Shown here: piece by piece, positions 10,820 to 19,880 of the stretch
Numbering within the stretch: the first letter of the stretch is position 1
Layout: every line of letters begins with the position of its first letter
Assembly: GCF_024158125.1 (NCBI RefSeq)
Contig: NZ_JAMZFT010000001.1
Span: 434,001-498,000 of the forward strand
DNA length: 64,000 nt
Source of the DNA: Futiania mangrovi
Lineage (GTDB): Bacteria > Pseudomonadota > Alphaproteobacteria > Futianiales > Futianiaceae
Direction: 5' to 3'
Position numbers and translations under genes: made by a program
Notes under the pieces: model-generated
What the model saw: the letters and a program-made list of their open reading frames with translations, nothing else
Databases searched by the model: none
What the model was told of the DNA's origin: nothing

Positions 10820-11665
10820 CTAGAGGTCGAAGATCCGGCGCAGCGCGTCCTCGCGTTCCGGCGCGCTCAAGCCCTGCGGAAAGCCCGGGAAGCCGTCGGG
10901 CGGCAGGAACAGGCCGCCGGGTCCTGCCTGTGGGGTCGCATCCTCCGGGAGAGCCGCGAGGACGGCTGCGTTCCAGGCGTCGGGCGCGCCGCCCCACAGC
11001 CGCCGCTGTGCCGCGATCCAGTCGCCGCTGCTGCGTCCCTCCGGCTCAAGGTCGACGATCCGTCCCTGCCGGTCGTCGGCGCGGGGATTGAGCGACAGTT
11101 GCGCGCCGTCCGGCGAGATGCTGAGGTCCGCGCCGCGCAACTCGACCGTGCGCACGATGTCGCTCGCCATGCGGATGCCGGCGAATGCGTCGAACTCTTC
11201 CGCCTGCTCGGGGCCGAGCGCCTCCCGGTCGACGGAGCCGAGTGGCAGGTTGGGCCAGTCGACCTCCGACCAGTCGGCACCGGAAAGATCGATGCGGCCC
11301 GAGGCATCGATCCGCGCCGGTACGCCGGTGCCGACATTGAGCGCAGCTTGCGTCTCCTCCGGCAGCGCGGCGATCCGCTGACCGACCGCCGCGCGCACCT
11401 GGTCGTCCACCTCCGCGACCAGCGCGGGCGGGTTCACGTCCAACGGGTTCAGGGGCTGGACCGTCCCCGCGCCAATGGCATGGACCGAGCGTGCGCTGGC
11501 AGGCGGGGTCAACCCGGCACCCGGCCAGATGCCGCCTGGCGCGGCGGTGAGTGCGAGCGCGAAATCGCGGTCGGCACGGGCGCGCAGGTCGGAGTCGAGC
11601 GGGCCGAGCGCCGGTGCACCCGGGCCCAGTCCTCCGCTTCCATCCTCGCTCACCGGCGGCGCCAT
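10820..11665 (-). CDS. Hypothetical protein, Pro/Ala-rich N-terminus
   Basis: I do not recognise a family. The 281-residue product has a Gly/Pro/Ala-rich first third, a middle part with short repeated patterns (LSGADWSEVDWPNLPLG, about 130-147), and a C-terminal part with tryptophans and PDGFPGFPQG near the end. No signal peptide, membrane segment or known motif is visible. It converges on the ATP12 gene with a 13-base gap. Third-position G/C bias and the coherent stop-free frame favour a real gene. A start downstream of 11665 is possible. Confidence 0.6.
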   Translation of the reverse strand: MAPPVSEDGSGGLGPGAPALGPLDSDLRARADRDFALALTAAPGGIWPGAGLTPPASARSVHAIGAGTVQPLNPLDVNPPALVAEVDDQVRAAVGQRIAALPEETQAALNVGTGVPARIDASGRIDLSGADWSEVDWPNLPLGSVDREALGPEQAEEFDAFAGIRMASDIVRTVELRGADLSISPDGAQLSLNPRADDRQGRIVDLEPEGRSSGDWIAAQRRLWGGAPDAWNAAVLAALPEDATPQAGPGGLFLPPDGFPGFPQGLSAPEREDALRRIFDL

Positions 11666-11961
11666 GCCAGTCCTCGTCCCGTTTCATCGGCGGGGCCCAT
11701 GTGGAGGGCCGTGTGTCTGCCGGTTCTCCTGTCGTGTCCACTTTGTATTATTGTGGTTGATATTGCATATACATCGACAAGATCGTGCTCCCACTTTGGA
11801 CGATACCATGAAAGTTTGACGCCGGGAAGTCCGGGGCGCTCGGGTGCTTCATGCATGGCCCTTGCCCGAAGGTTGGCCTTGGTCGCGTCCCGGCGGCTCG
11901 GTATAAGGGCGCGAGGGGAGCGCCTCCCGGGCCGATCAACAAGAATGGGGTGACGAGGACC
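11666..11961. promoter_or_regulatory. Intergenic region with an AT-rich block upstream of pccB
   Basis: This 296-base gap separates two divergent genes. Bases about 11738-11815 are markedly AT-rich for this genome. A weak promoter-like pair is TTGTAT (11743-11748) with TATACA (11768-11773), spacing 19. I find no clear inverted repeat. The block probably carries the pccB promoter, the promoter of the opposing gene, or both. Confidence 0.4.
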
Positions 11962-13494
<1,533 letters not shown>

Positions 13495-13538
13495 CGCGCG
13501 GGGCGGGGCGGTCCGGGGGCAGTCCGGCGTGGGCGGGA

Positions 13539-14384
13539 TCAGGCCTTAAGCCGGCCGGCCGCCCAGGCGACATGCGCTTCCATGAAGGTCGCGACGAAGA
13601 AATAGGAGTGGTCGTAACCCTCCCGCAGGGTGAGTGTCAGCGGGATGCCTGCCTTCCGGCACGCCTCCGCCAGCAGTTCCGGCTTCAGCCCGCTGTCGAG
13701 GAACTGGTCCGCCGTCCCCTGGTCCACGAGGATTTCGTCGAGGCGGTGGCCGTCCTCGATCAGGGCGACCGTGTCGTGCGCGCGCCACGCGGTCTCGTCG
13801 CCGCCGAGATAGGCCCGCAGCGCCTTCTGCCCCCAGGCGACGCGCCCTGGCGCGGTGATCGGCGCGAACGCCGAGACGGAGCGGTAGCGGCCCGGATTGC
13901 GCAGCGCGAGCGTCAGTGCCCCGTGTCCGCCCATGGAATGCCCGGTGATCCCCTGCCGGTCCATGTCGAGCGGGAAATGCGCCGCGACGACGTCCGGCAA
14001 CTCCCGCGCGACATGGGTCTCCATCCGGTAATGCGCGGCCCACGGGTCTTGCGTGGCGTCCACGTAGAAGCCCGCGCCCTGGCCCAAATCGTAGGCCGCG
14101 TCGTCGGCCACCTCCTGCCCGCGCGGGGAGGTGTCGGGAAAGACCAGGGCCAGCCCGTGCCGCGCCGCCCAGCCCTGCGCGCCGGCCTTCACCATCGCGT
14201 TCTCGTGTGTGCAGGTCAGGCCCGACAGGTACCAGAGCACCGGCACGGAACCGTCCTTGGCCTGCGGCGGCAGGTAGAGCCCGAACGTCATGTCGCAGGC
14301 GCACGTGTCCGAGGCGAATGTATAGACCCCTTGCACGCCGCCGAAACAGGCGCTCTCCGAGACTTTCTGAAGCTTGCCCGCCAT
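13539..14384 (-). CDS. fghA: S-formylglutathione hydrolase
   Basis: Hydrolyses S-formylglutathione to formate and glutathione, the second step of glutathione-dependent formaldehyde detoxification. The 281-residue alpha/beta hydrolase of the esterase D family has the nucleophile elbow GHSMGGHG with S150, preceded by WYLSGLTCTHENAMVKAGAQ-type residues at 51-70, and ends with the catalytic-histidine motif GYDHSYFF. Its start overlaps the adh stop by one base (TGATG), so it is translationally coupled as the second gene of the pair. Confidence 0.95.
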   Translation of the reverse strand: MAGKLQKVSESACFGGVQGVYTFASDTCACDMTFGLYLPPQAKDGSVPVLWYLSGLTCTHENAMVKAGAQGWAARHGLALVFPDTSPRGQEVADDAAYDLGQGAGFYVDATQDPWAAHYRMETHVARELPDVVAAHFPLDMDRQGITGHSMGGHGALTLALRNPGRYRSVSAFAPITAPGRVAWGQKALRAYLGGDETAWRAHDTVALIEDGHRLDEILVDQGTADQFLDSGLKPELLAEACRKAGIPLTLTLREGYDHSYFFVATFMEAHVAWAAGRLKA

Positions 14385-15493
14385 CAGTAGACCACGACCG
14401 AGCGGATGCTCTTGCCCTCGTGCATCAGGTCGAACGCCTCGTTGATGCGGTCGAGCGGCAGAACGTGCGTGATCATCGGGTCGATCTCGATCTTGCCGTT
14501 CATGTACCAGTCCACGATCTTCGGCACATCGGTGCGCCCGCGCGCGCCGCCGAAGGCAGACCCGCGCCACGACCGCCCGGTGACGAGCTGGAAGGGGCGG
14601 GTGGAGATTTCCTGGCCCGCGCCCGCAACGCCGATGATGATGCTCTCGCCCCAGCCCTTGTGCGCACATTCCAGCGCCTGGCGCATCACGTTCACATTGC
14701 CGATGCACTCGAAGGAATAGTCCGCGCCGCCGCCCGTCAGTTCCACGAGATGCGCGACGAGGTCGCCCTCGACCTTCTTCGGGTTGACGAAGTGCGTCAT
14801 GCCGAAGCGGCGGCCCCAGTCCTCCTTGTCGTCGTTGAGGTCGACGCCCACGATCATGTTCGCGCCGACCATGCGCAGGCCCTGGATGACGTTGAGGCCG
14901 ATGCCGCCCAGCCCGAACACGACGCAGTTCGATCCCGGCTCGACCTTGGCCGTGTTGATCACCGCGCCCACGCCCGTGGTGACGCCGCAGCCGACGTAGC
15001 AGACCTTGTCGAAGGGCGCGTTCGTGTCGATCTTCGCCAGCGCGATCTCCGGCAGGACCGTGTGGTTGGCGAAGGTCGACGTGCCCATGTAGTGGAAGAT
15101 CGGCTGGCCCTTGTAGGAGAAGCGCGAGGTGCCGTCCGGCATCAGCCCCTTGCCCTGCGTCGTGCGGATCTTCTGGCAGAGGTTGGTCTTGGGATGCAGG
15201 CAATATTCGCACTCCCGGCATTCTGGTGTGTAGAGCGGGATCACGTGGTCGCCGGGCTTCACCGAGGTCACGCCTTCGCCGACCTCCAGCACGATGCCCG
15301 CGCCCTCGTGGCCGAGCACGGCGGGGAAGAGGCCCTCCGGATCCTCGCCCGAGAGCGTGAAGGCGTCCGTGTGGCAGATGCCGGTCGCCTTGACCTCGAC
15401 CAGGACCTCTCCGGCCTTCGGGCCCTCGAGGTCCAGTTCCACGATCTCCAGCGGCTTGCCCGCTTCGAACGCCACGGCCGCGCGCGTCTTCAT
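14384..15493 (-). CDS. S-(hydroxymethyl)glutathione dehydrogenase / class III alcohol dehydrogenase
   Basis: Oxidises S-hydroxymethylglutathione (formaldehyde-glutathione adduct) to S-formylglutathione with NAD. The 369-residue zinc-dependent dehydrogenase has catalytic-zinc residues in [12 protein letters not shown] and LGHEGAGIV, the four-cysteine structural zinc lobe [17 protein letters not shown], and the NAD Rossmann motif [10 protein letters not shown]. The start at 15493 gives [15 protein letters not shown], standard for the family; upstream in-frame codons lack support. No FrmR-type regulator is adjacent. The common symbols are adhC, frmA and flhA; I leave the field empty because usage varies. 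Confidence 0.94.
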   Translation of the reverse strand: MKTRAAVAFEAGKPLEIVELDLEGPKAGEVLVEVKATGICHTDAFTLSGEDPEGLFPAVLGHEGAGIVLEVGEGVTSVKPGDHVIPLYTPECRECEYCLHPKTNLCQKIRTTQGKGLMPDGTSRFSYKGQPIFHYMGTSTFANHTVLPEIALAKIDTNAPFDKVCYVGCGVTTGVGAVINTAKVEPGSNCVVFGLGGIGLNVIQGLRMVGANMIVGVDLNDDKEDWGRRFGMTHFVNPKKVEGDLVAHLVELTGGGADYSFECIGNVNVMRQALECAHKGWGESIIIGVAGAGQEISTRPFQLVTGRSWRGSAFGGARGRTDVPKIVDWYMNGKIEIDPMITHVLPLDRINEAFDLMHEGKSIRSVVVY

Positions 15494-15609
15494 TCCCGTC
15501 GTCCCCCGTTCCTTAACCTGTTTTCCCGAGAATCGTGGCAGACCGGGCCAGCACAGGCAAGGCGCGCGGGCGCCGGGCGGGCCTGACATGCGAGAAGGAG
15601 AACGGGCAC

Positions 15610-15933
15610 ATGATCGTGACGACGACCGGCAGGGTGGAGGGGCGCGAGGTTGCCGCCGTGATGGGCATCGTGGCAGGGGAGACCGTGCTGGGCGTGAACA
15701 TGTTTCGCGATCTCTTCGCCTCGATCCGCGACATCGTGGGCGGGCGCGCGGGCGGCTACCAGAAGGCCTTGCGCGACGCGCGCGAGATTGCCATCGCCGA
15801 GATGGTGGAGGAGGCGCGTGCGCTGGGTGCCGACGCGGTCGTCGGCGTCGACATCGATTACGAGGCGATCGGCGCCAACGGATCCATGCTCATGGTCTCG
15901 TGCAACGGCACGGCGGTGCGCCTTGCCCGCTGA
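15610..15933 (+). CDS. YbjQ family protein (UPF0145)
   Basis: A 107-residue protein of the YbjQ/UPF0145 family, which forms pentamers and has no settled function. It starts [14 protein letters not shown] behind GAGAAGGAGAA, and shows the family pattern [23 protein letters not shown] followed by [11 protein letters not shown] and [15 protein letters not shown]. Length is normal. It is transcribed away from adh; the 116-base gap between them must hold both promoters, and no strong one is visible. Confidence 0.88.
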   Translation: MIVTTTGRVEGREVAAVMGIVAGETVLGVNMFRDLFASIRDIVGGRAGGYQKALRDAREIAIAEMVEEARALGADAVVGVDIDYEAIGANGSMLMVSCNGTAVRLAR

Positions 15934-16026
15934 GCGCCGGAGCGGGCAGCATTAACGCGGGGCTAACGCCCGCTCGGGCATGATCTCAGCCGGAATCTTT
16001 CGTGCGTCCGGGCAGAGGGCAAACCC

Positions 16027-17040
16027 ATGAGCGTGACCAGCTTCGCAGGCGAGCCGTTCGCCAGCATCCTCAACAAGGGCTTCGTGGACGAGCAGGACGT
16101 GCTCGACATGCGCCGTGCCGTCTGGAAGGACGGCGCGGTCTCCATCGACGAGGCGGAGGGGCTGTTCGCCGTCGACGAGGCCTGCCCGGAGCGGCACGAG
16201 ACCTGGGCGCCCATGTTCGTCGAGGCCGTCGTCGAGCTTCTGGTGAACCAGCTTCCGCCGCGCGGCTACCTTGGCGAGGAGAACGCCCGCTGGCTGATGG
16301 AGCGGATCGAGCAGGACGGTCACGTCAAGACCGCGACGGAGCTGGAGGTGCTGGTGCGCTGCCTCGAAGCCTCCCGCGCGGCGCCGCGTCCGCTCGCCAT
16401 GTTCGCGCTGGGCGAGGTGGAGCATGCCGTGCTCCACGGCACCGGGCTGACCCGCGCGGGCGAGGCCCTGACCCCCGGCGTGATCGGCGAACCTGAAGTG
16501 AAGCTCTTGCGCCGCGTACTCTACGCCGCGGGCGGCGACGGAAACATCGCGATCACGAAGCCGGAGGCGGAGGTGCTCTTCAACCTCAACGACGCGACCG
16601 CGCACGCAGAGAACCATCCGTCATGGTCCGACCTCTTCGTCAAGGCGATCGCCAACTACCTGATGTTCGTCTCGCACTATGAGCCCGTGAGCCGCGCGGA
16701 CGCCCTGCGCCGCGACCGCTGGCTGACCGATGGCGAGGGAATCGACTGGAGCTCCTGGAGTGTCGGCGGCGTACTGCGCGAGTTGCGCGGGCTCATGGGC
16801 GTGGGCGATTTCTTCGGCTCGAGCGATCTCCAGAAGCGCTGGGAGGAAAAGAACCGGGAGGTCGCCGCCCAGACCGCCGAGGCCGAGAAGATCACCGCCG
16901 ACGAGGCCGCCTGGCTCGCAGACCGGATCGGCCGCGACGGGAGGTTGCACCCGAACGAGCAGGCGCTGCTCGCATTCCTCCGGGAAGAGGCGGTGAACCT
17001 GCCGCCCGTGCTCCAACCGCTCCTGCGCCGGGTGGCCTGA
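16027..17040 (+). CDS. Internally duplicated helical protein with four TerB-like DG motifs
   Basis: I do not recognise a named family for the whole protein (337 residues, no signal or membrane segment). It is built from two similar halves. Half one (about 18-130) has KDGAVSIDEAEGLF at 34-47, HETWAPMFVEAV at 57-68, and NARWLMERIEQDGHV at 86-100. Half two (about 155-337) has GDGNIAITKPEAEVLF at 170-185, HPSWSDLFVKAI at 197-208, and AAWLADRIGRDGRL at 294-307. Each DG followed by a helix with conserved Glu/Leu resembles TerB-type helical modules. An inserted segment (about 214-288) separates the last two motifs. It precedes three AroQ-like genes on the same strand. Confidence 0.75.
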   Translation: MSVTSFAGEPFASILNKGFVDEQDVLDMRRAVWKDGAVSIDEAEGLFAVDEACPERHETWAPMFVEAVVELLVNQLPPRGYLGEENARWLMERIEQDGHVKTATELEVLVRCLEASRAAPRPLAMFALGEVEHAVLHGTGLTRAGEALTPGVIGEPEVKLLRRVLYAAGGDGNIAITKPEAEVLFNLNDATAHAENHPSWSDLFVKAIANYLMFVSHYEPVSRADALRRDRWLTDGEGIDWSSWSVGGVLRELRGLMGVGDFFGSSDLQKRWEEKNREVAAQTAEAEKITADEAAWLADRIGRDGRLHPNEQALLAFLREEAVNLPPVLQPLLRRVA

Positions 17041-17123
17041 AGCCGCGTCAGGAAATATGGCAGTAGTGCTGCCATTAAATCTTTGTTACACTTCGCATCC
17101 GTGAACCAGACGGATGCGGATCC

Positions 17124-17579
17124 ATGCACGATCCTGAGCTGCTGAAGTTACGCCTGTTGCGCCTCGACGAGAAGATCGTCGAGTTGCTGGCGGAGCGTCT
17201 GGCGGCTGCGCGATGGCTGCTTGAGGCCGAAAGCAGTGGCGAGCATCGCGAAAGCCTGGATCCCTCGACGATCTCGGTTCTCCTCGCGGAACGCGCCCGC
17301 GAACATGGGTTGGACCCGCTGATCCTGCGCTCGGTATATGACGCGCTCCTCTCCCCCATTGGGGGCGGGCATCTGGACGACGGCGCTCCGCCGCAGCCGC
17401 CGCCCGTGGAAGACGAGGCCGTGCCGCAGGCCGGCGCAGCGACGCTGCCGCCTGTCCAGGGAACGCCCTGTGCGCCGGCCGAGCGGCCGCTGACAGATCT
17501 GCTGCCATCCGCACATGAAGCAAATCGGGACAGTCGCGATGGGCCGGATAGCCTTATGGATCGCATGAATTTTCTTTAG
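17124..17579 (+). CDS. Degenerate AroQ-fold (chorismate mutase-like) protein with Pro-rich tail
   Basis: First of three neighbouring AroQ-like genes (151 residues). Residues 6-77 align without gaps to E. coli chorismate mutase at an offset of three. R25 matches catalytic R28, but K8 replaces R11, E36 replaces K39, S48 replaces R51 and T49 replaces E52, so mutase activity is unlikely. Residues 78-151 are a Pro/Ala-rich tail not found in the other two. It shares LLAERLAAARWL with LLAERFAVARWL of the next gene, which suggests duplication. Function unknown; a regulatory or binding role is only inference. Confidence 0.65.
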   Translation: MHDPELLKLRLLRLDEKIVELLAERLAAARWLLEAESSGEHRESLDPSTISVLLAERAREHGLDPLILRSVYDALLSPIGGGHLDDGAPPQPPPVEDEAVPQAGAATLPPVQGTPCAPAERPLTDLLPSAHEANRDSRDGPDSLMDRMNFL

Positions 17580-17735
17580 CTTACGGCTCGCTGGCGGAAA
17601 ACAACGCGAATTTACCGTAAAACTAAGTGTTGTCCGAAACTTGAGGGCTTGTCGTGTTGGTTGTATTGTCTCTGCATGGTACGGGTGGCATGGCTCGCTG
17701 CCTGTTCTCGTAGTGATTTCAATGGGGCATATCTC

Positions 17736-18044
17736 GTGAGAGAAATCCAACTGTTGCAGCAGAAGCTGGACAGAATCGACGATCAGTTGGTCGATTTGCT
17801 GGCAGAGCGGTTCGCGGTGGCGCGCTGGCTGGGGGAAACAAAGGCCGTCTATGGCCTGCCCGCCGTATCGCCGGAGCGCCGTGGACATGAGGTAACGCGG
17901 GCGGAGTACCGCGCGATCGAACGGGGCATCCCCCAGGGGCTTGTACGTGCGCTCCTGGGACAGGTGGTGGATGCGACGGCGCAGACCGTTGGCGTCCCGG
18001 ACGATCTGGACGATGAACCGGTCGCGCTGGCGGTCGGGCACTAG
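17736..18044 (+). CDS. AroQ-fold chorismate mutase-like protein
   Basis: Second of the three AroQ-like genes. The GTG start at 17736 gives 102 residues and places the domain in the same register as its neighbours; the upstream in-frame ATGs at 17649 and 17676 add a Cys/Trp-rich stretch that looks non-coding. Against E. coli chorismate mutase, R25 (R28), K36 (K39) and R48 (R51) are kept, while Q8 replaces R11, S45 replaces D48 and R49 replaces E52. IDDQLVDLLAERFAVARWLGETK is the AroQ helix-1 signature region. Activity is uncertain. The 156 bases before it are relatively AT-rich. Confidence 0.7.
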   Translation: MREIQLLQQKLDRIDDQLVDLLAERFAVARWLGETKAVYGLPAVSPERRGHEVTRAEYRAIERGIPQGLVRALLGQVVDATAQTVGVPDDLDDEPVALAVGH

Positions 18045-18148
18045 GGGGAAGCGCCTGGATTCGCAGGTGTATCGGTGCGGCACCCTCTGCGGGGGTAGGG
18101 CTGCCAGGGATCGAAGCGGACGGTGAGACAGGGCGAGGGGAGCCACCG

Positions 18149-18466
18149 ATGGAGGAGTTGAAGGATCTGCGCGCGCGGATCGATTCGATCGACACCCGCA
18201 TCATGGATCTGTTGCAGGAGCGGTTCGCGACCGTCCGTGAGGTCATCGTGGTCAAGGACGGGGCGGGGATCCCCGTGCGCATCCCGGCCCGGATCGACGA
18301 GGTGATCGACCGGGCGGAGCGTCTGGCGCAGGACCGCGGCCTGCCTCCGGGACTCGGCCGCGCCCTTTACGAGCACATCGTGGAGGCCACCTGCCTGTTC
18401 GAGGAAACGCGCCTTGGCGAGGACACGCCCGAAAACCGGCGTTTCGCTGTCGCAGGCCGGGCCTGA
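18149..18466 (+). CDS. AroQ-fold chorismate mutase-like protein, best-preserved copy
   Basis: Third AroQ-like gene, 105 residues, close to the normal AroQ length. LRARIDSIDTRIMDLLQERF opens the long first helix. R8, R25, K36 and R48 match E. coli R11, R28, K39 and R51, and E85 stands at the Q88 position, as glutamate does in yeast chorismate mutase. I45 and I49 replace D48 and E52, which is unusual for a classic mutase and recalls isochorismate pyruvate-lyase (PchB) divergence. A GAGGGGAG element precedes the ATG. Chorismate mutase or a related pericyclic activity is possible. Confidence 0.75.
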   Translation: MEELKDLRARIDSIDTRIMDLLQERFATVREVIVVKDGAGIPVRIPARIDEVIDRAERLAQDRGLPPGLGRALYEHIVEATCLFEETRLGEDTPENRRFAVAGRA

Positions 18467-18537
18467 GCCGCAGCACCTGTCGCCCACGGGCCCGATGCGG
18501 TTAAGCTGACCCCACGCGCTGGGAGGCGCCGGGTGTC

Positions 18538-19797
18538 ATGGATGTGATCCAGATCTTCGAACGGCTGGGGCTTGCGCTCGCCATCGGCCTGCTCATCGGA
18601 ATCGAGCGGGGCTGGCAGTCGCGCAGCGAGGCCTCCGGCGACCGGACGGCGGGCCTCAGGACCTTCGCCCTCATCGGGCTTCTCGGAGGTGCCCTGGGCG
18701 CGGCGGCGCGCTGGTCGGACATGATGCTTGCGGCGGCCGGGTTCCTGGCGGTCACGGCGGTGGTGGCCGTCTACCGCTACCGGGAAACCGCCCGCGAGGG
18801 CACCTTCGGCGTGACCACGGTGGTGGCGGCGATGCTCACCTACGGGCTCGGCGTCTATGCGGCGGTCGGCAACATGCAGGCGGCGGCCGCGGCGGGCGTC
18901 ATGGCGGCGGGGCTCCTCGCGATGAAGCAGTCGCTGCACGGGTTCCTCAGCCGGGTGACCTGGCCCGAGTTGCGCGCGGCTCTTCTTCTCGCGGCGATGT
19001 CGCTCATCCTGCTGCCGATCCTGCCCGACCGCGGCATGGGTCCCTATGGCGCGATCAACCCGCGCGAGGTCTGGCTGCTGACCATCCTGATCGCACTGGT
19101 GTCGAGCGCGGGCTATGTCGCCGTGCGCGTCGCGGGGACGCGCGCGGGCGTTCCTCTTGGCGGGCTGGCAGGCGGGCTCGTCTCCTCGACGGCCGCGAGC
19201 CTCAGCTTCGCACGCATGGGACGCGAGGCGGGCGGGCCGGCGCCGCTCTTCGCCGGCGCGGTCGTGCTTTCGGGCGGGGTGATGTTCGTGCGGCTGTGGA
19301 TCGTCGTCTCGCTGGTTCGCGCCGATCTCGCGCCCGTGCTCGCCGCGCCGCTCATTGCCGCGACGCTGGTCTCGGTCGGGATCGGGGCGTTCATGGTGCA
19401 CGCACACCGCGAGGCAGAGGTGGGGGCTCTCGACCTGAAAAGCCCGTTCGAACTGGGCTTCGCCTTGAAGTTCGGTGGCCTGCTGGCGCTCGTCTCCCTG
19501 CTGGCGCGTGCCGCGGAGGCGGAGATCGGGGCGGCCGGTCTCTACGTGCTCGCGCTCGTCTCGGGGCTCGCGGACGTCGACGCGGTCAGCCTGTCTGCCG
19601 CACGTTCGACGGAGCTGGACGCGCACGAGGTGGGGCTGGCGATCCTGATCGCCGCTGTCGCGAACACGGTCGCAAAGGCAGTCCTGGTGCGCGGTGCCGG
19701 TACGCCCGAGATCTTCTGGCGCGTGGCAGGCGCATGGGCGTTGGCGCTGGCGGCGGGCACGGGGGCCTATGCCGCTGCATGGGGGCTAGCCGTTTGA
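18538..19797 (+). CDS. MgtC/SapB-family membrane protein with DUF4010 domain
   Basis: An inner-membrane protein of 419 residues with about 11-12 hydrophobic segments. The N-terminal MgtC/SapB part (about 1-135) has the family motif LGLALAIGLLIGIERGWQSR and DRTAGLRTFALIGLLGG. The rest (about 180-400) matches DUF4010, with GLAGGLVSSTAAS and SGLADVDAVSLS. The MgtC-DUF4010 architecture is widespread but functionally uncharacterised; MgtC itself modulates F-type ATPase and magnesium adaptation. It follows the AroQ-like genes on the same strand and precedes pccA. Confidence 0.85.
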   Translation: MDVIQIFERLGLALAIGLLIGIERGWQSRSEASGDRTAGLRTFALIGLLGGALGAAARWSDMMLAAAGFLAVTAVVAVYRYRETAREGTFGVTTVVAAMLTYGLGVYAAVGNMQAAAAAGVMAAGLLAMKQSLHGFLSRVTWPELRAALLLAAMSLILLPILPDRGMGPYGAINPREVWLLTILIALVSSAGYVAVRVAGTRAGVPLGGLAGGLVSSTAASLSFARMGREAGGPAPLFAGAVVLSGGVMFVRLWIVVSLVRADLAPVLAAPLIAATLVSVGIGAFMVHAHREAEVGALDLKSPFELGFALKFGGLLALVSLLARAAEAEIGAAGLYVLALVSGLADVDAVSLSAARSTELDAHEVGLAILIAAVANTVAKAVLVRGAGTPEIFWRVAGAWALALAAGTGAYAAAWGLAV

Positions 19798-19880
19798 CTG
19801 TGTGGACGCAAGGGGGCGCTTGCCCTTAAAAAGGCGGCAAAGGCCCTGCCACCCTCACCAATGAGAGGCCAGTCCACCGG

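Noticed and set aside
14384-15221. Extension of the fghA frame upstream to 15221
   Set aside because: It runs through the adh gene in another frame; the true fghA start at 14384 is coupled to the adh stop and begins with the family N-terminus.
17649-17735. N-terminal extension of the second AroQ-like gene
   Set aside because: The Cys/Trp-rich stretch has no counterpart in its paralogues, whereas the GTG at 17736 gives exact register with them.
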